The notes beneath the pieces are model-generated. The model did no database searches, was not told the origin of the DNA, and worked only from the letters and a program-made list of their open reading frames with translations. A stretch of 48,315 nt of DNA from Bacteroidales bacterium (GTDB lineage Bacteria > Bacteroidota > Bacteroidia > Bacteroidales > UBA932): assembly GCA_024402135.1 (NCBI GenBank), contig JAKSJN010000016.1, positions 1-48,315 on the forward strand, written 5' to 3'. This document shows, piece by piece, positions 18,186 through 26,820 of this stretch. Within the stretch, counting starts at the first letter, position 1. Each line of letters opens with the position of its first letter. Both the position numbers and the translations under genes were made by a program.

Positions 18186-18212
18186 AAAAAGCCGGACTTG
18201 ACGCCCGGCTTT
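18186..18212 (-). terminator. Rho-independent terminator of carB
   Basis: On the minus strand AAAGCCGG (18212-18205) pairs with CCGGCTTT (18195-18188), continuing into further T. Confidence 0.85.
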
Positions 18213-18234
18213 CCCAATTATGCAGATTGATGTA

Positions 18235-21200
18235 TTATGCCTCGTAATCCTGCCAGCTCTTGATAGGAATGTCCTCGAGCTTGACCTTGCAGAATGCCTC
18301 GATGAAGGTACGTGCAAGACGGATGTTGGTCATCAGTGGGATGTTGTGGTCGATGGCAGCGCGGCGGATGCGGTAACCATTGCTGAGCTCCCTCTTGGTG
18401 TGGTTCTTAGGAACGTTCACGATAAGGTCGAACTTGTGGTCTGCGATCATCTCCATCACGTTGTTCTCGCCTTCCTCATCCGGCCACTTCACTGCAGTGG
18501 CAGGAATCTCGTTCTCGTTGAGGAACTTTGCGGTACCCTCGGTAGCGTAGATCACGTATCCGTTATCCACGAGCATGTGGGCAGCTTCAAGTACCTTCAC
18601 CTTGCTCTTTGCGTCACCGCTTGAGAGAAGGATGTTCTTCTTAGGCAGAGAGTATCCGGTTGCGATGAGAGAGTTGAGGAGAGCCTCGTCGAGAGTGTCG
18701 CCAAGACAACCAACCTCACCGGTAGAGCTCATGTCTACACCAAGTACAGGGTCGGCGTTCTGGAGACGTGCGAAGCTGAACTGAGAAGCCTTTACGCCGA
18801 TGCGGTCGATGTCGAACTCGCCCTTTGCAGGGAGTGAATATGGAGCGTCGAGCATGATCTTGGTAGCGGTCTCGATGAAGTTGCGCTTGAGAATCTTGCT
18901 GACGAATGGGAACGAACGTGATGCGCGGAGGTTGCACTCGATGACCTTGACAGCGCGGTTCTTTGCAAGGAACTGGATGTTGAAAGGTCCGCTGATGTTG
19001 AGCTCTGCAGCGATCATGCGTGCGATCTTCTTGATCTGACGGATGGTCGAGTAGTAGATGTGCTGAGCAGGGAATACCATGGTAGCGTCACCAGAGTGGA
19101 CACCGGCATACTCTACGTGCTCTGAGATGGCGTACTCTACGATCTGACCCTTGTCTGCAACTGCGTCGAACTCGATCTCCTTGGTGTCCTGCATGAACTG
19201 AGATACGACAACAGGGAAGTCTGAGCTGACCTCGGTAGCCATCTTGAGGAATCTCTCAAGCTCGTCGTCATTGTAGCATACGTTCATGGCAGCGCCGGAA
19301 AGGACGTATGAAGGACGAACGAGAACAGGATAACCTACTGTATCGACGAAGCTCTTGATGTCATCCATAGAGGTAAGTGCACGCCATGCAGGCTGGTCGA
19401 TGCCGAGCTTGTCAAGCATGGCGGAGAACTTGTCGCGGTTCTCCGCACGGTCGATGTCAACTGGAGAGGTACCGAGTACAGGAACACCCTGACGGTGGAG
19501 CTTCATCGCAAGGTTGTTAGGAATCTGACCACCTACGGAAACGATCACTCCACGAGGCTGCTCGAGGTCGATGACGTCGAGAACGCGCTCGAGAGAAAGC
19601 TCGTCGAAGTAGAGACGGTCACACATGTCGTAGTCGGTAGACACTGTCTCAGGGTTGTAGTTGATCATGATCGACTTGTAGCCGAGCTTGCGGGCGGTGT
19701 TGATAGCGTTGACTGAACACCAGTCGAACTCTACTGAAGAACCGATACGGTAAGCACCGGAACCGAGTACGATCACTGACTTCTCGTTCTTGTACCACTC
19801 GATGCTGTGGTTCTGTGGCTTCATTGCGCGAGCCTTCCACTCTTCAGTGGTAAGGGTGTCGGCGTTTGTAGGCTCAACTTCTCCAAGATAGGTGAAGTAG
19901 AGGTAGTTGGTAAGCTCAGGATGCTCGCCGCCTACGGTCTCGATACGGCGTACGGTAGGGAGGATGCCTCTCTGCTTGCGGTCCTTGCGAACCTCGAGGT
20001 TAGCCTTCTCCATTCCGCCTTCCGGCTTGAGGACGAATCGTGCGATCTGGAAGTCAGAGAAACCGCATGCCTTTACCTCACGCATCTTCTCGTCAGAGAT
20101 CTCCTCGAGAGAGTTGTAAGCGCAGAGCTCATGCTTGAGATCCACGATATGCTTCATGCGGCTGAGGAACCAAGGGTCGATCTTGGTGAGCTCCTCGATG
20201 CGCTCGATTGAATAACCCTCCTCGAGAGCCTGTGCGATTGCAAAGATACGGAGGTCTGTAGGGTTTGCGAGTTCCTCGTCGAGGTTGTCGAATCTGGTGT
20301 GGTCGTTGCCTACGAAACCGTGCATGCCCTGGCCGATCATACGGAGACCCTTCTGGATCATCTCCTCGAATGAACGTCCGATTGCCATGATCTCACCTAC
20401 GGACTTCATTGAAGAACCGATGAGGCGGCTTACGCCAGCGAACTTGGTGAGGTCCCAGCGAGGGATCTTGCAGATCATGTAGTCGATAGAAGGAGCTACG
20501 TATGCAGAGTTAGGGGTGCCCATCTCACCGATCTGGTCGAGTGTGTAGCCGAGAGCGATCTTGGCTGCAACGAATGCGAGAGGGTAACCTGTTGCCTTTG
20601 ATGCAAGAGCTGAAGAACGTGAAAGACGTGCGTTGACTTCGATGATACGATAGTCATTGGTCTGTGCGTTGAATGCGAACTGGATGTTGCACTCTCCGAC
20701 GATGTTGAGGTGGCGTACGCACTTGATGGTGATTTCCTGGAGGAACTTCACCTGCTCCTGGGTCAGTGAACAGGTAGGAGCAACCACGATCGACTCGCCG
20801 GTATGGATTCCGAGCGGGTCGAAGTTCTCCATTGAAGCGACGGTGAAGCAATGGTCGTTTGCGTCACGGATGCACTCGAACTCGATTTCCTTCCAGCCCT
20901 TGAGTGATTCCTCTACAAGGACCTGAGGAGCGAAGGTGAATGCGCTTTCGGCAAGCTCCACGAAGGTCTTCTCGTCAGGGCAGATACCTGAACCGAGACC
21001 ACCGAGAGCGTATGCTGAACGGATCATGATAGGGAAACCGATCTCGTGGGCAGCCTTGAGTGCATCCTGCATGTTCTCTACAGCCTGGCTTACAGGGGTC
21101 TTGAGCTCAGCCTTGTCCAGCTCCTTTACGAAGAGGTCACGGTCCTCAGTGTTCATGATTGCCTCGACGCTGGTACCAAGTACCTTTACGCCATACTCGG

Positions 21201-21519
21201 CAAGAACACCACTCTGGTAGAGTGCAGTTCCCACGTTAAGACCAGTCTGGCCGCCCCATGCCAGCATGATGCCGTCTGGACGCTCCTTCTTGATGATCTC
21301 TGTGATGAAATGTGGGGTGATAGGCTGGAAATATACCTTGTCAGCGATTCCTTCCGATGTCTGAATGGTAGCGATGTTAGGATTGACCAGCACGCTGCGG
21401 ATACCTTCTTCGCGCAGGGCTTTGAGTGCCTGAGAACCTGAATAGTCGAACTCGCCGGCCTGACCGATTTTCAGCGCTCCGGAACCGAGTACAAGAACTT
21501 TGTTAAGTTTCTTTTCCAT
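18235..21519 (-). CDS. carB: Carbamoyl-phosphate synthase large subunit
   Basis: 1094 residues, normal for the large subunit. It makes carbamoyl phosphate from bicarbonate, ATP and ammonia for pyrimidines and arginine. The two duplicated synthetase halves are evident: the first opens L-V-L-G-S-G-A-L-K-I-G-Q-A-G-E-F-D-Y-S-G, the second V-I-V-L-G-S-G-A-Y-R-I-G-S-S-V-E-F-D-W near 560. Both ATP-grasp domains carry the E-V-N-A-R or E-C-N-L-R motif, and a C-terminal MGS-like domain with V-N-V-P-K-N closes the protein. The small subunit carA is not next to it: the upstream gene is an esterase behind a strong hairpin and the downstream gene is thiM. carB therefore appears to be transcribed alone from its own promoter. 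Confidence 0.97.
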   Translation of the reverse strand: MEKKLNKVLVLGSGALKIGQAGEFDYSGSQALKALREEGIRSVLVNPNIATIQTSEGIADKVYFQPITPHFITEIIKKERPDGIMLAWGGQTGLNVGTALYQSGVLAEYGVKVLGTSVEAIMNTEDRDLFVKELDKAELKTPVSQAVENMQDALKAAHEIGFPIMIRSAYALGGLGSGICPDEKTFVELAESAFTFAPQVLVEESLKGWKEIEFECIRDANDHCFTVASMENFDPLGIHTGESIVVAPTCSLTQEQVKFLQEITIKCVRHLNIVGECNIQFAFNAQTNDYRIIEVNARLSRSSALASKATGYPLAFVAAKIALGYTLDQIGEMGTPNSAYVAPSIDYMICKIPRWDLTKFAGVSRLIGSSMKSVGEIMAIGRSFEEMIQKGLRMIGQGMHGFVGNDHTRFDNLDEELANPTDLRIFAIAQALEEGYSIERIEELTKIDPWFLSRMKHIVDLKHELCAYNSLEEISDEKMREVKACGFSDFQIARFVLKPEGGMEKANLEVRKDRKQRGILPTVRRIETVGGEHPELTNYLYFTYLGEVEPTNADTLTTEEWKARAMKPQNHSIEWYKNEKSVIVLGSGAYRIGSSVEFDWCSVNAINTARKLGYKSIMINYNPETVSTDYDMCDRLYFDELSLERVLDVIDLEQPRGVIVSVGGQIPNNLAMKLHRQGVPVLGTSPVDIDRAENRDKFSAMLDKLGIDQPAWRALTSMDDIKSFVDTVGYPVLVRPSYVLSGAAMNVCYNDDELERFLKMATEVSSDFPVVVSQFMQDTKEIEFDAVADKGQIVEYAISEHVEYAGVHSGDATMVFPAQHIYYSTIRQIKKIARMIAAELNISGPFNIQFLAKNRAVKVIECNLRASRSFPFVSKILKRNFIETATKIMLDAPYSLPAKGEFDIDRIGVKASQFSFARLQNADPVLGVDMSSTGEVGCLGDTLDEALLNSLIATGYSLPKKNILLSSGDAKSKVKVLEAAHMLVDNGYVIYATEGTAKFLNENEIPATAVKWPDEEGENNVMEMIADHKFDLIVNVPKNHTKRELSNGYRIRRAAIDHNIPLMTNIRLARTFIEAFCKVKLEDIPIKSWQDYEA

Positions 21520-21557
21520 ATAGAATTGTTAGATTTTTCTTTCGGGATTCCGGAATG

Positions 21558-21565
21558 CAAAAGTA
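21558..21565 (-). promoter_or_regulatory. -7 element for carB
   Basis: On the minus strand TACTTTTG matches TAnnTTTG. No TTG lies at the ideal -33 distance; the 3' arm of the upstream hairpin occupies that place. Confidence 0.5.
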
Positions 21566-21568
21566 GCA

Positions 21569-21616
21569 AAAAACTCTCAAAAACCGGGAGGACAACCCAA
21601 ATTTTTGAGAGTTTTT
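21569..21616 (-). terminator. 15-bp hairpin terminator between the esterase and carB
   Basis: Perfect 15-bp inverted repeat: AAAAACTCTCAAAAA at 21569-21583 with its complement at 21602-21616, and an 18-nt loop. T runs end both arms, so it can terminate the esterase transcript. It directly abuts the carB -7 element. Confidence 0.75.
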
Positions 21617-21635
21617 ATCAACAACGTGTTGATTG

Positions 21636-22571
21636 TTACTCGCTCATGCGGAGGAAGTAGTCAACCATCATCTTGTAATACGGCTCGCTGAAACATACAG
21701 GACCATGGCCGCCGCCATCTACGCTTACGAATGTAGCGGGAACACCGGCCTCGTCATATGCCTTCTTGAGGTTGATGCTCTGGCACTGTGGAACAACGTT
21801 GTCAGCGGTTCCATGGATGATGAGGATCTCCGGATCTGATGAATCAACGCAGTAGATAGGGCTTATTACGCGCGCCCAGTCGGTCTCCTCCTGCGGGTTC
21901 TTGCCTCCGATCAGGGCTGCTTCCGGTGATGTGCCGTCATTCGGTTTGGTGCAGCCGTCGGCAAAGCGGAGCATGTCGACGGGACCGAACCAGTCGACGA
22001 CAGCATCCACGTGGCTTGAAGTTGAAGTGAATTCTCCGAGGCTGCCCTCGATGTCGACGGTCACGTCGCCTGATGTTATCTCCTGAGTGCCGATGGTGGT
22101 GGCGGCGAATGTTGAAAGGTGACCGCCTGAAGAGAATCCTGTTATGCCGATGAATGAATTGTCGTATCCGTACTTGTCAGCATTTGCGCGTACATAGCGT
22201 ATCGCTGCCTTTACGTCCTGGATCTGTGCGGGCCACTTCGCTTCCATGCTTGCACGGTGGTTGATGGTAGCGACCGCGAATCCTGCCTCGAGGAGGGGAA
22301 TTCCAATGGATGTCATCGGAGCCATCTTGGCATTGTTAGAGAACCATGCGCTGCCGTAGATGAGGATGATCATCTTTGGATTCTCGACGTTCTTCGGCAG
22401 GTAGATGTCCATGTTGTGACTCTCCAGACCATCGCCGACATAGTTGACGTCTGCATAGAGTTTTGAATAGGTGTCCTCCGATGGTCCGGTAGGCATCATC
22501 GGTGTGAATCCCTGCGCAAAGGCAAGGAAACTCATGGCTGCGAGAGCCATTGTTGTGATAAACTTTTTCAT
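21636..22571 (-). CDS. Exported alpha/beta-hydrolase, BD-FAE-like esterase
   Basis: 311 residues from the ATG at 22571 (M-K-K-F-I-T-T); the in-frame upstream extension is rejected because it lacks a signal peptide and runs across the divergent promoter. A signal peptide of about 20 residues ends A-F-A-Q. Catalytic residues: Ser147 in G-F-S-S-G-G, Asp257 in H-G-T-A-D, His289 in G-G-G-H-G; the oxyanion motif is replaced by Y-G-S-A-W near 72-76. The fold and export resemble the bifunctional feruloyl/acetyl-xylan esterases (BD-FAE) of Bacteroidetes and the wider COG0657 lipases. Substrate is inferred from the family and the xylan genes elsewhere in the window. Confidence 0.82.
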   Translation of the reverse strand: MKKFITTMALAAMSFLAFAQGFTPMMPTGPSEDTYSKLYADVNYVGDGLESHNMDIYLPKNVENPKMIILIYGSAWFSNNAKMAPMTSIGIPLLEAGFAVATINHRASMEAKWPAQIQDVKAAIRYVRANADKYGYDNSFIGITGFSSGGHLSTFAATTIGTQEITSGDVTVDIEGSLGEFTSTSSHVDAVVDWFGPVDMLRFADGCTKPNDGTSPEAALIGGKNPQEETDWARVISPIYCVDSSDPEILIIHGTADNVVPQCQSINLKKAYDEAGVPATFVSVDGGGHGPVCFSEPYYKMMVDYFLRMSE

Positions 22572-22662
22572 ATCAGAATCATTGTGGTTTTCTTTGAAAA
22601 ATCTGCTCAAAATACGTGCCCCTGCGGCATCTGATCCGTGCAAATAAAACAATCTTTTTCCA

Positions 22663-22670
22663 TATATTTG
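22663..22670 (+). promoter_or_regulatory. -7 element for the iron alcohol dehydrogenase gene
   Basis: TATATTTG, full match to TAnnTTTG, 27 nt before the ATG at 22698. No clear -33. Confidence 0.5.
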
Positions 22671-22697
22671 CTGAATACTAATCCAAATGCATTCGCT

Positions 22698-23873
22698 ATG
22701 AACAATTTTACATTCTATAGTCCGACCAAGTTCGTCTTCGGCCGTGACGCCGAATCCAGAACAGGTGAGCTTGCAAAGCACTTCGGTGCAACCAGAGTCC
22801 TCATCGTATATGGTGGCGGAAGCATCGTCCGCAGCGGCCTGCTCGCCCGCGTCGAGGCTTCACTCGAGGCTGCTGGAATCAGCTTCGTCGAACTCCCGGG
22901 AGTACAGCCAAACCCGATCGACACCAAGGTACGCGAAGGTATCGAGCTCGGCCGCAAGGAAGGTATCGACTTCATCCTTCCTATCGGTGGCGGTTCTCCG
23001 ATCGACACTGCCAAGGCAATCGCAGTAGGAATCCCTTACGAGGGCGATTTCTGGGATTTCTATCTCGGCAAGGCAGAACCTATGGCTGCAGTTCCTGTCG
23101 CTACCGTTCTTACCATCCCGGCTGCCGGCAGTGAGGGTTCTGGTGACAGCGTGATCACCCAGAAGGACGGCATGAACAAACTCGCCATCGGCACGGAGCT
23201 TCTCCGTCCGAAGTTCTCGATCATGAATCCTGAAATCACCTTCACCCTGCCAGCAAGTCAGACCGGTTACGGCATTACCGACATGATCGCGCATATCCTT
23301 GAACGCTACTTCACCAATACTCCAAACGTAGAGGTCACAGACCGTGTGGCAGAAGGACTCCTCATTTCAATCATGAACGAGGCTCCCAAGGTATTCGCAA
23401 ACCCTGAGGATTATGATGCACGTGCAAACATCATGTGGGCCGGCACCATCGCGCACAACGGCCTCTGCGGCGTAGGCCGTGAGGAAGACTGGATCACCCA
23501 CAGCATGGAACACGAGATAAGTGCATGGGATGACAAGATTGCCCATGGTGCAGGTCTGGCAGTTCTTTTCCCTGCCTGGATGACCTATATGGCTGAGCAC
23601 AACCCAGGAAAGGTGGCTCAGCTCGGCGAGCGCATCTTCGGCATTGCGCCAGGTGGTGACCCTAAGGAGACTGCTCTCCAGGCTGCAAAGTGCCTCCGCT
23701 CATTCTTCAACTCCATCGGCATGCCTTCGTCACTCCGCGAGTTCGGCATCCAGGAGTCTGATATCGACGGACTCGTAGCAAAGTTCCACAAGAACAACGG
23801 CGATGTCATCGAGAACCGTTATCTCACCATCACACCTGAAGTATCAAAAGCAATCTATACAATCGCATTATGA
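22698..23873 (+). CDS. Iron-containing alcohol dehydrogenase (YqhD/BdhA-like)
   Basis: 391 residues from the ATG at 22698. NAD(P)H-dependent reduction of aldehydes in the cytoplasm. Cofactor motif G-G-G-S at 97-100 with P-I-D-T-A-K after it; metal ligands Asp195, His199, His268 and His283 are all present (G-I-T-D-M-I-A-H, W-I-T-H-S-M-E-H, H-G-A-G-L-A). The V-P-V-A-T-V-L-T-I-P-A-A-G-S-E run marks the butanol-dehydrogenase branch. The start is favoured because upstream codons include the promoter. The next gene overlaps by 4 nt (ATGA), so the two are coupled. Confidence 0.93.
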   Translation: MNNFTFYSPTKFVFGRDAESRTGELAKHFGATRVLIVYGGGSIVRSGLLARVEASLEAAGISFVELPGVQPNPIDTKVREGIELGRKEGIDFILPIGGGSPIDTAKAIAVGIPYEGDFWDFYLGKAEPMAAVPVATVLTIPAAGSEGSGDSVITQKDGMNKLAIGTELLRPKFSIMNPEITFTLPASQTGYGITDMIAHILERYFTNTPNVEVTDRVAEGLLISIMNEAPKVFANPEDYDARANIMWAGTIAHNGLCGVGREEDWITHSMEHEISAWDDKIAHGAGLAVLFPAWMTYMAEHNPGKVAQLGERIFGIAPGGDPKETALQAAKCLRSFFNSIGMPSSLREFGIQESDIDGLVAKFHKNNGDVIENRYLTITPEVSKAIYTIAL

Positions 23874-24847
23874 AACCATTCAAAGTAGGAATCCTTGGCA
23901 CAGGATGGATCGCAGAACGCATGGCTGAGACCCTTTCAGGCATGGAAGGCGTAGAAAAGTACGCAGTAGCTTCCCGCACAGACGAAAAGGCTGCCGAGTT
24001 CGCAGCACAGTGGGGCTTCAGCCGTTCATACGGTTCATACGAGGCTCTCGCGCAGGATCCCGACGTGGATCTCGTATATATCGCAACCCCTCACTCGCAT
24101 CACTATGACAACGTAAAGATGTGTCTGCTCGCCGGACGTCATGTACTCTGCGAGAAGGCGTTCACCGCAAACGCACGCCAGGCTGAAGAAATCATCGCCA
24201 TGGCACGTGAGCGCAACCTCTTCCTCACCGAGGCTATCTGGACCCGCTACCAGCCATTCCGCCAGACGGTACTTGATATCATGAACAGCGGCGTCATCGG
24301 CAAGATCCACCAGCTCAGCGCAAACCTCTGCTATCCAAACATCGGTCTGCCACGCATGTATCTTCCAGAGCTCGCAGGCGGTGCACTCCTCGATATCGGC
24401 GTTTATGCAATCAACTTCGCGGCAATGTTCTTCGGCTCAGACTACAAGATTGTTGCTTCAAGCTGCCAGCTGACTGATACCGGTGTCGATCTGACCAATA
24501 CCATGACCCTCCACTGGCCAGATGGCCGCATGGGCATCCTCTGGTCTTCGAACAGTGTACGTAGCGAGCGTCAGGGTGTGATTTCCGGTGAGAAGGGTCA
24601 CATCATCATCGAGAATATCAACAACCCTCAGTCAGCTACCGTTGTTGACAATGACTACAATGTCATCGAGGTAGTGAAGTGCCCTAAGCAGATCACCGGC
24701 TACGAGTATCAGGTATACGAGTCTATGGAGTGTATCCGCAACGGCAAGCTCGAGTCTTCATTCATGCCACATGCTGAGACCATCCGCATCATGAAGGAGA
24801 TGGATGACCTCAGAGCCGCATGGGGAGTCAAGTATCCTTGGGATTGA
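23870..24847 (+). CDS. Gfo/Idh/MocA-family oxidoreductase
   Basis: 325 residues, usual size. An N-terminal Rossmann fold starts V-G-I-L-G-T-G-W-I-A (6-15), and the conserved E-K-P position reads E95-K96-A97. The C-terminal beta-sheet domain carries G-G-G/A-L-L-D-I-G-V-Y at about 170-179, which holds the usual catalytic Asp and Tyr. The sequence resembles the dimeric dihydrodiol/D-xylose dehydrogenase branch, so NAD(P)-dependent sugar oxidation is plausible, but the substrate is not readable. Translationally coupled to the alcohol dehydrogenase (ATGA overlap) and followed by a terminator. Confidence 0.9.
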   Translation: MKPFKVGILGTGWIAERMAETLSGMEGVEKYAVASRTDEKAAEFAAQWGFSRSYGSYEALAQDPDVDLVYIATPHSHHYDNVKMCLLAGRHVLCEKAFTANARQAEEIIAMARERNLFLTEAIWTRYQPFRQTVLDIMNSGVIGKIHQLSANLCYPNIGLPRMYLPELAGGALLDIGVYAINFAAMFFGSDYKIVASSCQLTDTGVDLTNTMTLHWPDGRMGILWSSNSVRSERQGVISGEKGHIIIENINNPQSATVVDNDYNVIEVVKCPKQITGYEYQVYESMECIRNGKLESSFMPHAETIRIMKEMDDLRAAWGVKYPWD

Positions 24848-24860
24848 TCCAGTAATTGAC

Positions 24861-24885
24861 AGGGGCGCGAAAGCGTCCCTTTTTC
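24861..24885 (+). terminator. Rho-independent terminator after the Gfo/Idh/MocA gene
   Basis: 8-bp stem AGGGGCGC/GCGTCCCT with a GAAA tetraloop (24861-24880), one G-U pair, then T5. It ends 8 nt before the next ATG. Confidence 0.85.
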
Positions 24886-24892
24886 TTGACTT

Positions 24893-25819
24893 ATGTGGGT
24901 ATTCCTGGCCTTTATTTCAGCCTGTTTTCTTGGACTGTATGACGTAGCGAAGAAGACTTCGCTGCGAGGCAATGCCGTGCTCCCTGTCCTTGCGGCCAGC
25001 ACTGCTGTATCTGCACTGATATTTCTTCCAGTCATACTCAGCTCGCTGTTCGGTCTGGGTCTGTTCGGAGACAGTATCCTTGCAATCCATCGAGGTTCGC
25101 TTCAGGAACACCTCTGGCTGATACTGAAGGCAGTCATTGTGCTTTCGTCCTGGATCTGCGGATTCTACGGTCTGCGCAGCACTCCGCTTACCATCTACGG
25201 CCCGATAAATGCTACCAGGCCGGTTTTCGTGCTGCTGGGCGCAATCTTCATTTTCGGTGAGAGACTCAACCTGCTTCAGTGGCTTGGTGTAATCGTGTCA
25301 TTCGGGTCGTTGTATCTGCTGAGCGTAACCTCAAAGAAGGGCGAAGGAATAGATTTCCGACACAACAGAGGAATCTGGTGTGTCGCTGCCGGAACAATTC
25401 TCGGTGCCGTCAGCGCCCTGTATGACAAGTTCCTTATGCAGAGGATGGACAGCGTGTTCGTCCAGAGCTGGTTCTCGTTATACAATGCCGTACTGATGAC
25501 AGCTGTCATGCTGATCCTCTGGCTCCCTGGTGAACTCAGACGCCGCAAGGCCGGCAACATGTCTTCCGAGTTCAGCTGGCGGTGGAGCATTCCGCTGATA
25601 TCTGTATTCATAACGATAGCGGACTTCGCATATATGTACAGTCTCACGGTGCCTGGGTCCATGGTATCCATCATTTCTACGATACGCCGTGGCTCGGTGA
25701 TAATCTCTTTCCTGTGTGCAGCTCTGATTTTCCACGAGAAGAACCTCAAGGCAAAGTCCATCGATCTGGCTATAGTCCTGCTGGGTATGCTGCTCCTGCT
25801 GTGGGGCAGCCTTGCGTAA
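24893..25819 (+). CDS. EamA/DMT-family membrane transporter
   Basis: 308 residues with about ten hydrophobic helices and the two tandem EamA repeats of the drug/metabolite superfamily (about 1-145 and 160-308). Typical marks are G-L-Y-D-V-A near the start, the helix with Y-G-P-I-N-A-T-R-P at about 102-110, and F-G-E-R-L at the end of repeat 1, echoed by F-H-E-K-N-L in repeat 2. Inner-membrane efflux or uptake of a small metabolite; substrate unknown. Its ATG lies just 8 nt past the previous terminator, so it depends on read-through or on a promoter inside the upstream gene. Confidence 0.85.
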   Translation: MWVFLAFISACFLGLYDVAKKTSLRGNAVLPVLAASTAVSALIFLPVILSSLFGLGLFGDSILAIHRGSLQEHLWLILKAVIVLSSWICGFYGLRSTPLTIYGPINATRPVFVLLGAIFIFGERLNLLQWLGVIVSFGSLYLLSVTSKKGEGIDFRHNRGIWCVAAGTILGAVSALYDKFLMQRMDSVFVQSWFSLYNAVLMTAVMLILWLPGELRRRKAGNMSSEFSWRWSIPLISVFITIADFAYMYSLTVPGSMVSIISTIRRGSVIISFLCAALIFHEKNLKAKSIDLAIVLLGMLLLLWGSLA

Positions 25820-25828
25820 AGAATTGAA

Positions 25829-25859
25829 CGGCCTTCCGGTATCGGGAGGCTGTTTTTTT
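25829..25859 (+). terminator. Rho-independent terminator after the EamA gene
   Basis: 10-bp stem CGGCCTTCCG/CGGGAGGCTG with two G-U pairs (25829-25852), GTAT loop, then seven T. Confidence 0.88.
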
Positions 25860-25870
25860 GTACTTTTTGC

Positions 25871-25878
25871 TATATTTG
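25871..25878 (+). promoter_or_regulatory. -7 element of the DUF4380-GH43-CE1 operon
   Basis: TATATTTG, full match to TAnnTTTG, 37 nt before the ATG at 25915. No consensus -33. Confidence 0.5.
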
Positions 25879-25914
25879 AGAGTTGATAGAAAACTAACCA
25901 TAATAACCATAATA

Positions 25915-26817
25915 ATGAAAAGGATTTCATATGTCCTGATGTGCCTTGCCATGCTGACCCTCGGCACATCCGCTTCTGCAGCGTCAAAGAAGGTCGCATC
26001 CGTAAAGGATTCTCTCTATGTTCTCACATCAGGCAAAGTAGTGATGTCAATCGATGCTACAGTCGGGGCAAAGGTGACTTCAATGAAGCTTGATGGCAAG
26101 GAACTCATTGCACAGCATGTTCCGGGTGTCGGATTCAGAAACAACGTGAACGACTACGGCGCTACATTCTGGCCAAGCCCTCAGGCTGAGTGGAACTGGC
26201 CTCCTATCAAGACCTATGACGCAGCTCCTTACACCGTCGAGGTCGGCAAGAAGAGTGTCAAGATGACCAGCGGCAAGGACGAGAAGTATCCTTATGTATT
26301 CGTGAAGGAGTACAAGGTATGCGGCAAGGGCGCATATGAGATCGTATATACCATCAAGAACGTGAGTGACAAGGAAGTGAGCGTTGCTCCATGGGAGATT
26401 ACCCGTGTTCCTGGTGCTGGCAAGATTTTCTTTGACGCACCATCTATCCGTCCTGCAGAGGTTCTTCCAAGCGAGAACAAGGAAGGTCTCACCTGGCTTC
26501 CTTTCGTTGCTGACGACAAGCAGAACCGCAAGATCTTCGCTGACGGCAAGGGCTGGCTCGCATTCGCAAACGACGGCATGCTCTACGTAAAGCAGTTTGA
26601 TGATATCAAGACAGCAGACGCCGCTCCGGAAGAGGACGAGATCGAGATCTACGTCAACCGCGGAACTACCTACATCGAGATCGAGAACCAGGGCGCGTAC
26701 AAGAAGATCGCTCCAGGCGCTTCCCTCACATGGGTCGTACGCTGGACCCTTCTTCCTGCAGCAGACGGACTTGACGCTGCAGCTCTCAAGGCTCTTGCAA
26801 AGAAAGCTCTCAAATAA
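25915..26817 (+). CDS. Exported DUF4380 / galactose-mutarotase-like protein
   Basis: 300 residues from the ATG at 25915 (M-K-R-I-S-Y-V-L-M-C); earlier in-frame codons overlap the promoter. A signal peptide of about 23 residues ends T-S-A-S-A-A. The body reads as a mutarotase-like beta-sandwich: V-V-M-S-I-D-A-T-V-G-A-K-V-T-S, F-W-P-S-P-Q, W-N-W-P-P, and W-E-I-T-R-V near 160. I assign it to the DUF4380 family with moderate confidence. No mutarotase catalytic His/Glu pair is obvious, so it may bind rather than convert sugars. It is the first gene of a tight operon (3 nt to the GH43 gene), implying a role in handling released oligosaccharides. Confidence 0.7.
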   Translation: MKRISYVLMCLAMLTLGTSASAASKKVASVKDSLYVLTSGKVVMSIDATVGAKVTSMKLDGKELIAQHVPGVGFRNNVNDYGATFWPSPQAEWNWPPIKTYDAAPYTVEVGKKSVKMTSGKDEKYPYVFVKEYKVCGKGAYEIVYTIKNVSDKEVSVAPWEITRVPGAGKIFFDAPSIRPAEVLPSENKEGLTWLPFVADDKQNRKIFADGKGWLAFANDGMLYVKQFDDIKTADAAPEEDEIEIYVNRGTTYIEIENQGAYKKIAPGASLTWVVRWTLLPAADGLDAAALKALAKKALK

Positions 26818-26820
26818 AAT

